DNA of 64,000 bases. Source: Azophilus sp965199705. Lineage in GTDB: Bacteria > Pseudomonadota > Gammaproteobacteria > Pseudomonadales > Azotimanducaceae. Shown here in pieces: positions 8,047 to 16,967 of the stretch. Below the pieces are notes generated by a model. It worked only from the letters and a program-made list of their open reading frames with translations. It ran no database searches and was not told the DNA's origin. The DNA lies in NCBI GenBank assembly GCA_965199705.1, contig OZ241359.1, forward strand, positions 2,542,001-2,606,000, written 5' to 3'. The position numbers and the translations under genes are program-made. Each line of letters starts with the position of its first letter. The stretch's first letter is position 1.

Positions 8047-9228
8047 TCACCTCGCTGCCTGCTGCGTGGACTCGCCTGCGCCTTCGGCGTCCATCGCTGC
8101 CAGGGCCTTGCCAACCCCCTCACCCATGAGCGTGCTTCGCCAGCCCTGATAAGCGGCGGAAACCTGCCCGGTATCCCGCCAGGCGCGCACGCAAGCCTCC
8201 AGATCCCGCTGCCGACACAGCAGCTCCGCCGCCAGGTCCAGTCGCCTGGCCAACCGCACCCCGTAGCGTTTGAGCGCCTTGACGGTTTCGCGCTCCACGC
8301 CTTTCAAGGCCCTGGGCACGCTGGCTTCTGCGCTTGCCGCCTCGCCAGCCCGATGATTCGCCTTCAGGGCCTGGCCGTAGCGTCTCAACTGGTTCGGCGG
8401 CAGAAGATCGCCGAGCCAAGCCTGGCTCAACTCCGATGCGCGCGCCAGTTCCAGCAGCAGATCGTCGGAAAGCACGCGCTTTCTCGGACGATCCTCGCGT
8501 ATCGCCTGATGTTCGCGCCAGGCGCACAGCGCGCGCAGGCGCTTGAGTTGCGGCTGAGACAATTGTCGAGCCTTGGGCAGGGCGCGGTAGCATTCATCTG
8601 GCTCGGCGGGCGTGATCGAGCGCCGCACCGCCATTTCCGAGGCAAACCAGCTCTGCCGACCGCTAGCCTCCAGGCGCTGTCGCAGCAGATCATGCAGTGG
8701 CAGCAGATGCTTGACATCAGCGCAGGCGTAGCGCAACTGAGCGGAGGACAGGGGTCGGCGCAGCCAGTTCGAGAGGGTCTGCTGTCTCGGCAGTTCAACG
8801 CCGATCAGGGTGCGCACCAGATTGGCGTAGCCCATGCTGTAGTGCTCGGAAACAAAGGCCCAGGCAAGCTGCGTATCGAACAGATTGCCCGGTCGGGCGC
8901 CCAGATGATGCGTCAGCAACTCCAGATCCTCCGAACAGGCGTGCATCACAACCGCCTCTGTCGAATCTTCAAGCCTGCGAATCAAGGGCGTCCAATCGTT
9001 TATGGCGAGCGGGTCAAGCAACCAGATGCCATCGACTGTCGCCAACTGGTACAGGCCCGGGATGGGATAGAAGGTGTCGGTGCGTCGGAATTCGGTATCC
9101 AGCGCCAGGGGACCGCGCCAGGCGGCGGCTGCCTCGACCAGCCCGGCGTCCGTTGCAATCCAGTGGTGGCCGTCAGCGGAAACGGCGGCGTCCTTGCAGG
9201 GCGTGCGCCAGGGTGCCGCCATCCACAT
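8047..9228 (-). CDS. rnd: Ribonuclease D
   Basis: A 3'-5' exoribonuclease acting on tRNA precursors and other small RNAs. The DEDD exonuclease domain begins with ALDTEF and continues through the middle of the protein (VMHACSEDLELL, CADVKHLLPLHDLL); an HRDC domain follows (LKRLRALCAWREHQAI). The start is uncertain: the conserved part begins around position 9160, but no good start codon lies between the recR stop and it, so the ATG at 9228 or 9222 inside the end of recR is taken, giving about 393 residues and an overlap of about 50 bp with recR. Transcribed with recR upstream and the small membrane protein downstream. Confidence 0.9.
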   Translation of the reverse strand: MWMAAPWRTPCKDAAVSADGHHWIATDAGLVEAAAAWRGPLALDTEFRRTDTFYPIPGLYQLATVDGIWLLDPLAINDWTPLIRRLEDSTEAVVMHACSEDLELLTHHLGARPGNLFDTQLAWAFVSEHYSMGYANLVRTLIGVELPRQQTLSNWLRRPLSSAQLRYACADVKHLLPLHDLLRQRLEASGRQSWFASEMAVRRSITPAEPDECYRALPKARQLSQPQLKRLRALCAWREHQAIREDRPRKRVLSDDLLLELARASELSQAWLGDLLPPNQLRRYGQALKANHRAGEAASAEASVPRALKGVERETVKALKRYGVRLARRLDLAAELLCRQRDLEACVRAWRDTGQVSAAYQGWRSTLMGEGVGKALAAMDAEGAGESTQQAAR

Positions 9229-9769
9229 AGTCCAACTCGCCGCCAATGGGCACGCCGTGAGCAATGCGGGTGATGCGCTCCACCTGATCGCGGATCAGTT
9301 CGTGAATGTGAAAGGCGGTTGCCTCGCCTTCGACGGTCGGGTTGGTGGCAAGAATCGCCTCGCGCGGGCGACGCCTGCGCACTTGCGCTTCAAGTTGCGA
9401 CAATCCGAGTTCTTCCGGGCCGATTCCGTCGATTGGCGAAAGGCGTCCATGCAGAACGAAATAGCGGCCCTCATAACCGCCGGCCCGCTCGATCGCGACG
9501 ATGTCGGACGGTGACTCCACAATGCACAACAGACGCTCATCCCGCTTCGGATTCTGGCACAGGGGGCAAAGCTCGGCTTCGGTCAGCGTGCGACATTCCC
9601 GACACTGGCCAATCTCCGCCAGAGAACGGGCCATGACTTCGGCCAGGCGGCTTCCGGCTTCACGCTGATTCTGAAGCAGATGAAACGCCATCCGCTGGGC
9701 CGTCTTGGCGCCAACACCGGGCAGAATCTGCAGAGACTGCACCAGCCGCTCCAGAAGTGGGCTGAACAT
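9173..9769 (-). CDS. recR: Recombination mediator RecR
   Basis: A 198-residue RecR, which with RecO (and RecF) loads RecA onto gapped DNA. An N-terminal helix-hairpin-helix (LPGVGAKTAQRMAFHLL) is followed by the four-Cys zinc site (CREC ... CPLC), then a Toprim domain with CIVESPSDIVAIE and LATNPTVEGEATA. Length is standard. The ATG at 9769 begins MFSPLLERLVQSL, the family N-terminus; an upstream extension is rejected. It lies 19 bp after ybaB in the classic dnaX-ybaB-recR order. Confidence 0.97.
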   Translation of the reverse strand: MFSPLLERLVQSLQILPGVGAKTAQRMAFHLLQNQREAGSRLAEVMARSLAEIGQCRECRTLTEAELCPLCQNPKRDERLLCIVESPSDIVAIERAGGYEGRYFVLHGRLSPIDGIGPEELGLSQLEAQVRRRRPREAILATNPTVEGEATAFHIHELIRDQVERITRIAHGVPIGGELDYVDGGTLAHALQGRRRFR

Positions 9770-9788
9770 CAGACGCGCAGCAAACAGA

Positions 9789-10124
9789 TCACAGGAACAT
9801 CTTGCTGATGGCTTCGGCTGCTCCCGCCGGCAGGCCTTGCGCTGCCCGTTCAATGAGGTCGCGGCGTCTGGCCTCGATCTTGCGCATGGCGTCATTGCAG
9901 GCGCCAACGATCAGATCCTGGAGCACGGCCACGCCTTCCTGCAGCAAGCTCGGATCAATCTGCATTGACTGTACCTGATATCTGCCGGTCATGGTGACCT
10001 GCACCAGGCCGGCGCCACTCTCGCCGATCACCTCCTGGCTGGCAATCTCCTTTTCCAGACCCTGGATCCGGCCCTGCATTTCCTGAGCCTTGGACAACAG
10101 GCCACCGATATTGAATGCATCCAT
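9789..10124 (-). CDS. ybaB: Nucleoid-associated protein YbaB/EbfC
   Basis: A 111-residue YbaB/EbfC family protein, a small dimeric DNA-binding protein of the nucleoid. The core pattern (GGLLSKAQEMQGRIQ near the N-terminus, then GLVQVTMTGRYQVQSMQID and LQDLIVGACNDAMRKIEA) matches the family. The ATG at 10124 gives the usual MDAFNIGG-type N-terminus. It sits between dnaX (49 bp gap) and recR, a nearly universal arrangement. Confidence 0.95.
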   Translation of the reverse strand: MDAFNIGGLLSKAQEMQGRIQGLEKEIASQEVIGESGAGLVQVTMTGRYQVQSMQIDPSLLQEGVAVLQDLIVGACNDAMRKIEARRRDLIERAAQGLPAGAAEAISKMFL

Positions 10125-10173
10125 GGACGTCTCCCTGAACACGCCGTCTCGGCCCCCGCGCAAGAGGCCGGAA

Positions 10174-11844
10174 TCAAGCGTCCCGAATCGGTTTTACATC
10201 AATCAGCTTGCCATCAAACAGTTCAAGCAGAGCCTGCACCGTGGAGTCCTGCTCCGCCGCCTGCCTCGCAGCCGCCAGACGGGCCTCATTGGCCTGCTCC
10301 CTGCGGCCGTGCGGTGAATCCTGGCCATGCGCCAGCACCGCGAGTTGTACCCTGAGCGGGCGCTTGAGGAACTGCGCCAGGGCCGTTTCTATTGCCCGCT
10401 CGCCCTCCTCCGCCATCATACCCTCGTAGCGAGGCTCGATGCCGAGACGCCAGGCATCCTCGGCCTTGGCGACCAGCACACAGTGTTCAGCGAGCGCCAT
10501 ATCGAATCCGCTCAGCGCCAATTTCGGGCAGATCTCCGCCCATTCATCGGCCCAGGCGGTCGCCTGTTCGCGCGCCGCACCGGCGACGCCAGCCGAATCC
10601 GGTGGCAGGTTTCCGTCACTGGCCGCAGAGTCTTGACCATCTGCTGGCAGAGGGCCGGCAGATGGCGGCTTGGCCTGGGCATCAGTCTCAGCCGCCCCGC
10701 CCGCCTGCGCCTTGGCGGCAGACGGCTTCGCGGGCGTCTCTTGCGATTTCGCCTGTGCGCCGGCTGGCGGAACCCGCTGCGCCGAATCGGCGTCCGGGGC
10801 GAACGCAAGCATCCGCAACAACGTCATCTCGAATACAGTTTTCGGGTCTGGCCCTGTGCGCATGTCCCGATAGCCCATGAGGGCGATCTGATAGTGGAGT
10901 TGCAGAGCCTCAGGCGTCAGTTCGCAGCCCGGGCCCGAACCGGCTTCACCAAGGGCGTGGGAAACCGCCAGATCGTGCAAGGCCTGAATCATGTCCGCGA
11001 GCGCCGCGGCAAAGTCCACCGCCCGCTCGCCCAGGGCGTTCGATACCTCAAGCACCCCCGCCGGATTACCTGCCTCGATGGCTTGCAGCATGGCGGCGAC
11101 CTCGCCGGCGCCCACCACGCCGAGCAGATCAGAAAGGTCCGCTGCTTGCAGACTGCCGGCGCCGAAGGCGATAGCCTGGTCGGTCAGCGACAGGGCATCG
11201 CGCATACTGCCGCGCGCTGCCTTGGCAATCAGGTTCAGCGCCTCTTCTTCGAAAGGCACTTCCTCGTCCTGCATCACCTGCGCCAGATAGCCGCTGATCT
11301 GAGCAGCGGCTATCGACTTCAACTGAAACTGAAGGCAGCGGGAGAGCACCGTCACCGGCAGAGACCTGGGCTCGGTGGTCGCAAGCAAAAACTTGATGTG
11401 ATCCGGCGGCTCTTCAAGGGTTTTCAACAAGGCATTGAAACTGGCCGTGGAGAGCATGTGTACCTCGTCAATCAGATACACCTTGTATCGCCCCCTCGCC
11501 GGCAGATATTGCGCGTTTTCGAGCAGTTCCCGGGTGTCATCCACCCGCGTTCGAGAAGCCGCATCCACCTCAAGCAGATCAACAAAGCGCCCTTCCTGAA
11601 TCTCCCGACACGCCGAACAGTCGCCACAAGGGGTTGAGCTCACGCCCGTTTCGCAATTCAGGCAGGCCGCCAGGATGCGCGCGATGGTGGTCTTGCCGAC
11701 ACCGCGCGTACCGGTAAAGAGATAGGCGTGGTGCAAGCGGCCAGCGTCCAGGCCGTGGGTCAGCGCACGCACCACATGATCCTGGCCGACCAGGCTGGAG
11801 AAACCTGTCGGGCGCAGCTTGCGGGCAAGAACCTGATAACTCAT
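10174..11844 (-). CDS. dnaX: DNA polymerase III subunit tau
   Basis: A 556-residue clamp-loader ATPase subunit. The AAA+ domain has Walker A GTRGVGKT (residues 45-52), a zinc site C64, C73, C76, C79, Walker B LIDEVHM (124-130) and the SRC sensor motif near 168-170. A Pro/Ala/Gln-rich linker (about 370-425) leads to the C-terminal tau domain that contacts the polymerase and DnaB. No A-rich slippery sequence is visible in the region where E. coli makes the short gamma form, so only tau is predicted. First gene of the dnaX-ybaB-recR group. Confidence 0.96.
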   Translation of the reverse strand: MSYQVLARKLRPTGFSSLVGQDHVVRALTHGLDAGRLHHAYLFTGTRGVGKTTIARILAACLNCETGVSSTPCGDCSACREIQEGRFVDLLEVDAASRTRVDDTRELLENAQYLPARGRYKVYLIDEVHMLSTASFNALLKTLEEPPDHIKFLLATTEPRSLPVTVLSRCLQFQLKSIAAAQISGYLAQVMQDEEVPFEEEALNLIAKAARGSMRDALSLTDQAIAFGAGSLQAADLSDLLGVVGAGEVAAMLQAIEAGNPAGVLEVSNALGERAVDFAAALADMIQALHDLAVSHALGEAGSGPGCELTPEALQLHYQIALMGYRDMRTGPDPKTVFEMTLLRMLAFAPDADSAQRVPPAGAQAKSQETPAKPSAAKAQAGGAAETDAQAKPPSAGPLPADGQDSAASDGNLPPDSAGVAGAAREQATAWADEWAEICPKLALSGFDMALAEHCVLVAKAEDAWRLGIEPRYEGMMAEEGERAIETALAQFLKRPLRVQLAVLAHGQDSPHGRREQANEARLAAARQAAEQDSTVQALLELFDGKLIDVKPIRDA

Positions 11845-11964
11845 GCCCGCATTCTATCGCGCCTGCCGCCCTTGGCCGGTATATCCCGGATCGTGCAACA
11901 GGGACCGTGCGACGCGCCGCATAATGCGACACAAGCAAAGGCGCACCTGGCTGCAAGCCTGATG

Positions 11965-12948
11965 TCAGCGCACCGGCAAGGAGATGCCATCGAACAACTT
12001 GCGCCTGGCCGCCGGCGTCGAACAGCGCCTGGCTTCGTCCACGAGATCACGCTTGAGGTGTGGCGCGAACCACTCGATGAAGTTGTACATGAAAGTGCGC
12101 AGAAACGTGCCCGGACGAATCCCGATATGGGTCACGGACGAGCTGAACAGATGGCTCGCATCAACCGTGACCAGGCCCTGATCCACCGCCGGATCAAAGG
12201 CCATGGACGCGATGATGCCAACGCCAAAGCCTTGGCGCACATAGGTCTTGATGACATCCGTATCAGTCGCCGTGAATGCCAGCTTCGGCTTCAGTCCGCC
12301 CTCGTTGAATGCTCGGTCAAGCACCGACCGGCCCGTGAATCCGAACACGTAGGTGGCGATCGGCCAGGCAGCCACGTCGGCCAGGGTAAGTGGCCGGTCT
12401 TCGCTCAGGCTGGCGAGCGGATGGCCGACCGGCACGATGATGTCGCGATACCAGCGATAGCAGGGCAGCATGATCAGGCCCTTGAAGTGCTCCAGCGCCT
12501 CGGTGGCAATCACGAAGTCCACCTGGCCTTCGCCGGCGAGGCTGCCGAGTTGCGAGGGCGAGCCCTGATGCATCTCCAGGGCCACCCCCGGGTGCGCCGC
12601 ACGAAATCGACGCATGGTTGGCAGCAGCGCGTAGCGGGCCTGCGTGTGCGTGGTAGCCAGGGTCAGCAAGCCGCTTTCCTCTTCGCGAAACTCTTCCGCA
12701 AGACGGCGGATGTTGTTCACCTGGGCCAGGGTCTCGCCAGCCATCTCCAGAATTCTCTCGCCCACGGGCGTTACGTGGGTGAGGTGCTTTCCCCGGCGGG
12801 CGAATATCTCCACGCCGAGCTCTGCCTCAAGCAGACGAATCTGCTTGCTGATGCCAGGTTGCGAGGTGAACAGCGTTTGCGCAGTGGCAGAGATGTTGAG
12901 GTCGTGCCGAGACACTTCCCACGCATAGCGCAGTTGATGGAGTTTCAT
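11965..12948 (-). CDS. cysB: LysR-type regulator CysB
   Basis: A 327-residue CysB/Cbl-type LysR regulator, the activator of sulfate assimilation and cysteine biosynthesis that senses N-acetylserine. The N-terminus MKLHQLRYAWEVSRHDLNIS and the HTH (QTLFTSQPGISKQIRLLEAE) are diagnostic; the effector domain has the family motifs (THTQARYALLP, HQGSPSQL, DFVIATEAL). The ATG at 12948 is chosen for the conserved N-terminus. It is 28 bp downstream of comEC, and the space before its start is clearly A/T-rich, suggesting its own promoter. cysH, a likely target, is about 9 kb away. Confidence 0.93.
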   Translation of the reverse strand: MKLHQLRYAWEVSRHDLNISATAQTLFTSQPGISKQIRLLEAELGVEIFARRGKHLTHVTPVGERILEMAGETLAQVNNIRRLAEEFREEESGLLTLATTHTQARYALLPTMRRFRAAHPGVALEMHQGSPSQLGSLAGEGQVDFVIATEALEHFKGLIMLPCYRWYRDIIVPVGHPLASLSEDRPLTLADVAAWPIATYVFGFTGRSVLDRAFNEGGLKPKLAFTATDTDVIKTYVRQGFGVGIIASMAFDPAVDQGLVTVDASHLFSSSVTHIGIRPGTFLRTFMYNFIEWFAPHLKRDLVDEARRCSTPAARRKLFDGISLPVR

Positions 12949-12976
12949 GGAATATTCAAACCACAGGAAATAACAA

Positions 12977-15244
12977 CTAGTCATAATATAACCGATCTTC
13001 AGTCCAGGTGACAGATTCCGGCAGGGTGTTTACCCAGAATCGCCAGCCACTGCTCACTTCTCTGCGCCAGGAGCGCATTTGATCCGGGGCGCTGGATTGC
13101 CAGATCAGGGCGCCCGTCTCGCCAGTGATCCAGACCCGAGCGCCCTGGGCGCGATAGCGATGGAGCACCTCGGGATGCGGATGTCCGTAGCGGTTGCCAA
13201 GCCCGGCGCTGAACACAACCTGGCGTGGCTGCAAGGCGGCAAGAAAGGTTGGCGACGAGGACGTGTTGCTGCCGTGATGCGGCGCCACCAGCAGGCTGAC
13301 GGTCGGCAATCCGGTTCGCACCAGCAAGCGCTCGGTGGCCCGGCCTATGTCGCCGGTCAGCAGCACGCGCTCGGCGCCGGCCTCGATCAGGAGAACGCAG
13401 GAACTCTCATTGCCAAGGCCATAGCCGCCTCGGGGTGGATGCAACACCCGGAATTCGATGCCATCCCAGGTCCAGCTCTGGCCTCGGTAGCAAGGACGCC
13501 GGGATTCGTGGTCGGCGAACCCGGGCACATTGGTGTGCAGTGCAGCATCGGGAAGCCGTTGCAGCAGCGCCGGCACACCACCCGCATGATCCAGGTCGCC
13601 GTGGCTGAGGATCAACCGGTGCAGCCGAAGGCCGCCAGTCCCCGCCAGGGCCGGCAGCACCACGGCTTGGCCAATATCGAATCCGGACGCATAGCGCGGG
13701 CCAGCGTCAAACAGCAGCCGGTGATGCCGGGTATCGACGAGGATCGCATCGCCCTGACCAACATCCAGCACGGTGACTTGCAGTGTCGCATCGGCTGGCC
13801 GAGCACCCGGCGGCAGCAGGCCAACGCCCCAGAGCGGCAGACAGGCCAGCCGGAAACGCCAATCGGGCGCGAGCAACAATCCTGCGACAGCAGCGAGGGC
13901 AAGCAATCCACGGGCGAGAGACACGGGCGCCGGCCAGGGATCGAAAGCGACGATGGCGTCCAGCCAGGCCAGCAGCAACCAGATGTTGAAATCAGCCAGA
14001 CGCCAGAGGCTATCAGCCCAGGGCAGATGCAAGAGGCTGCTGACCAGGGCCGCGATGATCGGGGGCACCACGCAAGCCGACACCAAGGGCACCGCCAGCA
14101 GATTGGCCAGTCCAGCGCTCGGCGCAACTTCCCCCAGTGTCAGGGCGAGCAGCGGCGACATCGCAATCAGCATCAGGCACTGCGCGCGCACAAGGCCGGC
14201 CACCATGCCCGGCCTCGGCCAGCGCCCGGCAAAACCGGTAACGAGCACGGCAACAGCCCCGAAGGAAAGCCAGAATCCGACCGACAGCAGGGACAACGGA
14301 TGCAGCGCTACCACCATCCAGGCGGCAAGCCCCAGCCAGGTGAACGGAGACACCCGACGGCCTGAGACCAGGGCAATCAAGCCCAAGGCGCTCATGACGC
14401 CGGCGCGCAAGGCGGATACAGCCGCGCCCACAAGCCAGACGTAGGCGACCACAGAGGTGAGCGCCACGACCACGCCGAACCAGGCCGCAGGCCACCGCCG
14501 CAGCAAGGGCGGTAGCGTTCTGGCAAGACCGCGTCCAACAGCAAAGGCCAGTGCCGCAACCAGACCGACATGCAGCCCGGACACCACCAGCAGATGCACA
14601 GTGCCGGTGCGCCGCAATCGAAGCCAATCCTCCGGCGACAGGCCAGCCGCGTCACCGATGGCAAGCGCCCGTAGCCAGGCCGCATGGTCCAGAGGCGCGA
14701 GCCTTTCGCCGATGAACGCGCGCAGCCGTTCGCGCACGCCGGCCGACGCCGGCGCCAGGCGCTCGCCCCCCTGCACTGTACCGGCGCCATCCAGGCCTTC
14801 GGCGAGAAACCAGCGCTCGCGATCAAAGCCACCGGGATTCTGAAATCCCCAGGGCGGGCGCGCCCGGACCCGCAAGCGCCAATGTTCACCGACCGCCACA
14901 GGCGGCGCCGCATACCAGCTCAGCAATAACCGGCGCTCGGAGAGGTCCGCGCAAACCGGCTCCGGATCATCAAGCACCGCCACATCCAGACGCAGCAGCT
15001 GCTTGCCATCCGGCGTCCACCCGCGTGGCTCGACGCCGCCAATCGAGGCCAACAGCGTGCGCGGCTCGGCAGCGACGCAATGCGGCACACGATCGGCCAG
15101 GGCCTGAGTGGCGGCGGCCACAAAGTGACCAAGCGCCGACAGGCACAACACCAGCCAGACAATGCAACGGATCAGCGGCGGAGAAACCGAAAGGCGCTGC
15201 GATTGGCGGCGGATCAGACACGCGATTGGCCAGGGAAACGGCAT
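12977..15244 (-). CDS. comEC: ComEC/Rec2 DNA-uptake channel
   Basis: A 755-residue inner-membrane protein of the ComEC/Rec2 family, the presumed channel for single-stranded DNA in transformation. An N-terminal membrane segment and soluble OB-like region are followed by the multi-spanning competence domain (TVHLLVVSGLHVGLVAAL) and a C-terminal metallo-beta-lactamase-like domain with SHGDLDHAGG and APHHGSNTSSS metal ligands. The ATG at 15244 or 15253 can start it; the latter abuts the start codon of the divergent DUF2062 gene. Other competence genes are not in the window. Confidence 0.92.
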   Translation of the reverse strand: MPFPWPIACLIRRQSQRLSVSPPLIRCIVWLVLCLSALGHFVAAATQALADRVPHCVAAEPRTLLASIGGVEPRGWTPDGKQLLRLDVAVLDDPEPVCADLSERRLLLSWYAAPPVAVGEHWRLRVRARPPWGFQNPGGFDRERWFLAEGLDGAGTVQGGERLAPASAGVRERLRAFIGERLAPLDHAAWLRALAIGDAAGLSPEDWLRLRRTGTVHLLVVSGLHVGLVAALAFAVGRGLARTLPPLLRRWPAAWFGVVVALTSVVAYVWLVGAAVSALRAGVMSALGLIALVSGRRVSPFTWLGLAAWMVVALHPLSLLSVGFWLSFGAVAVLVTGFAGRWPRPGMVAGLVRAQCLMLIAMSPLLALTLGEVAPSAGLANLLAVPLVSACVVPPIIAALVSSLLHLPWADSLWRLADFNIWLLLAWLDAIVAFDPWPAPVSLARGLLALAAVAGLLLAPDWRFRLACLPLWGVGLLPPGARPADATLQVTVLDVGQGDAILVDTRHHRLLFDAGPRYASGFDIGQAVVLPALAGTGGLRLHRLILSHGDLDHAGGVPALLQRLPDAALHTNVPGFADHESRRPCYRGQSWTWDGIEFRVLHPPRGGYGLGNESSCVLLIEAGAERVLLTGDIGRATERLLVRTGLPTVSLLVAPHHGSNTSSSPTFLAALQPRQVVFSAGLGNRYGHPHPEVLHRYRAQGARVWITGETGALIWQSSAPDQMRSWRREVSSGWRFWVNTLPESVTWTEDRLYYD

Positions 15245-15253
15245 AATGTACAT

Positions 15254-15862
15254 ATGCTTCGAGATTTCTGGCGTCGGCAACTACCCTCCGCCGACAAGAT
15301 TCGTGCGATGCCAGCCCTGAAACCCCTGGGCGCTCTGCTGCAGCGACGTGAGATATGGCGCAGCAACCGCCACGCGATGGCGCGCGGCGCCTTCATCGGC
15401 CTGTTTTGCGCCTTTGTGCCGATACCGATTCAGATGCTGATCGTGGTCATCCTGGCGCCGGTGTTTCGCGCCAACCTGCCGATGGCCATCGCCCTGGTCT
15501 GGATCTCCAACCCGCTCACCATCCCGCCAATGTTCTATTTCTCCTACCGGCTTGGCGCCTGGCTGCTGAACATGCGCCTGGAAACCGACAGCATAGAAAT
15601 CAGCTTCGGCTGGTTGCTGGCGAACCTCGGCAGCATCGGCTACCCGCTGATTGTCGGCAGCCTGATTTGCAGCTGGACTGCCGGAGTTACCGGATTCGTG
15701 CTGGTGCGCGTGATCTGGCGGATTCAGGTAATGCGCCGCTGGCGAAACCGGAAAACAGCGCGCATCAAGGATGCAGGCCCGCCACCGGGTTTCGGTCAGC
15801 CGCCCGCCGCGCCGGAATCCAGGCCGCCAGAGCGCACACCCCCCAGGACGCGAGCGCAATAA
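15254..15862 (+). CDS. DUF2062 membrane protein
   Basis: A 202-residue inner-membrane protein of the DUF2062 family. Characteristic features are the basic N-terminus, RGAFIGLFCAFVPIPIQMLI and IALVWISNPLTIPPMFYF, and three to four membrane segments. Function unknown; such genes often lie beside comEC in gammaproteobacteria. It starts directly against comEC (shared CATATG at 15251-15256) and its Pro/Arg-rich tail overlaps the 3' end of the convergent lolE by 98 bp. The last 40 residues are low complexity and possibly expendable. Confidence 0.85.
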   Translation: MLRDFWRRQLPSADKIRAMPALKPLGALLQRREIWRSNRHAMARGAFIGLFCAFVPIPIQMLIVVILAPVFRANLPMAIALVWISNPLTIPPMFYFSYRLGAWLLNMRLETDSIEISFGWLLANLGSIGYPLIVGSLICSWTAGVTGFVLVRVIWRIQVMRRWRNRKTARIKDAGPPPGFGQPPAAPESRPPERTPPRTRAQ

Positions 15863-16967
15863 GCAACATGTCGAACGCCTCCAGGCGCGAAGGAACGGTG
15901 TCGAACAGGGAGCCTTCGACCAGGCTGAATCCGATCCAGGCTTCCACCCGAGCGAGCACAGGGCCCACGTTTGCAGCCGCCAGTGCGCCCCAAAGCAGGC
16001 CGGCCAGGACGCCGACGCTGGCCACGATCAGGCCCTGAAGCAGGAAGATGCGACGCAGCAAGGGGCCGGACGCGCCGAGTGTGCGCAGCACCGCAATCTC
16101 ACTGCGCTTGCCATCCACCAGCATCGTCTGACCGGCGATGATGTTGAAGCCGGCCACGGCCACGACCAACAAGAGAATCAGGAACATCAAGGTTTTCTCG
16201 ATCCGCACTGCCTGAAACAGTTCGCCATGACTGTGCCGCCAGGTTTCCACGCCTGTGCAATCACGATGCGCGCACCAGGCTTGCAGAAATCCGTCCAGGG
16301 CGAGCGGGTCCGCCAGCGTGACACGCAACCCGTCGAGGGCAAGACTGCGCCGCTCCGACGCGGGCACGGCGCCATACGGCACCAGCACCAGCCCGTAGTC
16401 CAGCTCGGATCCGGTTTCAAAGATGCCCGTGAGCTGGCGGCGCGAGAACCGTACCCGCACGCCCCCAGCGGGCGCCGCGGCTGGCAGGGCCAGCAGCAAT
16501 TCATCGCCAATGCCGAGGCCAAGCCGTGCGGCAAGCGGCTGGCCGAGCGCCAGGCCAGACGGCGGCGTCAGGGCCAGATCCAGGCTGCCCCAGACCATGC
16601 TGGCCGCAAGGGTCGGCACGCCGGCGGCAGACTCCGCATCCAGCCCATGCACGGTGACCGGCGCCGCCTCGCCGCTGCGGGTCAGCAAGCCAGAGGCAGA
16701 AAAGAAGCGAAATGCAGCATCAACGCCCGGTTGCTGCCGGGCCTCTGCTGCTTGCCCGGCGCCAGTGTACGGCAGCACCAGGTGCGGCATCGAGCCAAGA
16801 ATCCGATGCTTCAGTTGACCGTCAAAACCGTTCATCACGCTGACCACCACGGTCAACACGCCAACGCCGAGCGCAAGGCCCAGGAGCGACGCCCAGTTGA
16901 TGAACCGGGCATAGCGGCTGGCGCCACGCCGCAGATATCGCAGCGCCAGCCAGAGCGTCAGCTTCAT
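15765..16967 (-). CDS. lolE: LolCE-family lipoprotein release permease (second copy)
   Basis: A 400-residue permease of the LolCDE complex that extracts lipoproteins from the inner membrane and hands them to LolA. One N-terminal membrane segment (INWASLLGLALGVGVLTVV), a large periplasmic domain and three C-terminal segments (KTLMFLILLLVVAVAGFNII and two later) are typical of the family. Its ATG overlaps the lolD stop (ATGA). LolC and LolE are alike; naming this one lolE follows gene order lolC-lolD-lolE. The 3' end overlaps the opposite-strand DUF2062 gene. Confidence 0.9.
   Translation of the reverse strand: MKLTLWLALRYLRRGASRYARFINWASLLGLALGVGVLTVVVSVMNGFDGQLKHRILGSMPHLVLPYTGAGQAAEARQQPGVDAAFRFFSASGLLTRSGEAAPVTVHGLDAESAAGVPTLAASMVWGSLDLALTPPSGLALGQPLAARLGLGIGDELLLALPAAAPAGGVRVRFSRRQLTGIFETGSELDYGLVLVPYGAVPASERRSLALDGLRVTLADPLALDGFLQAWCAHRDCTGVETWRHSHGELFQAVRIEKTLMFLILLLVVAVAGFNIIAGQTMLVDGKRSEIAVLRTLGASGPLLRRIFLLQGLIVASVGVLAGLLWGALAAANVGPVLARVEAWIGFSLVEGSLFDTVPSRLEAFDMLLIALASWGVCALAAWIPARRAADRNPVAGLHP

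Noticed and set aside
10500..10800. Programmed frameshift in dnaX for the gamma form
   Set aside because: No A-rich slippery heptamer is visible in the linker region.
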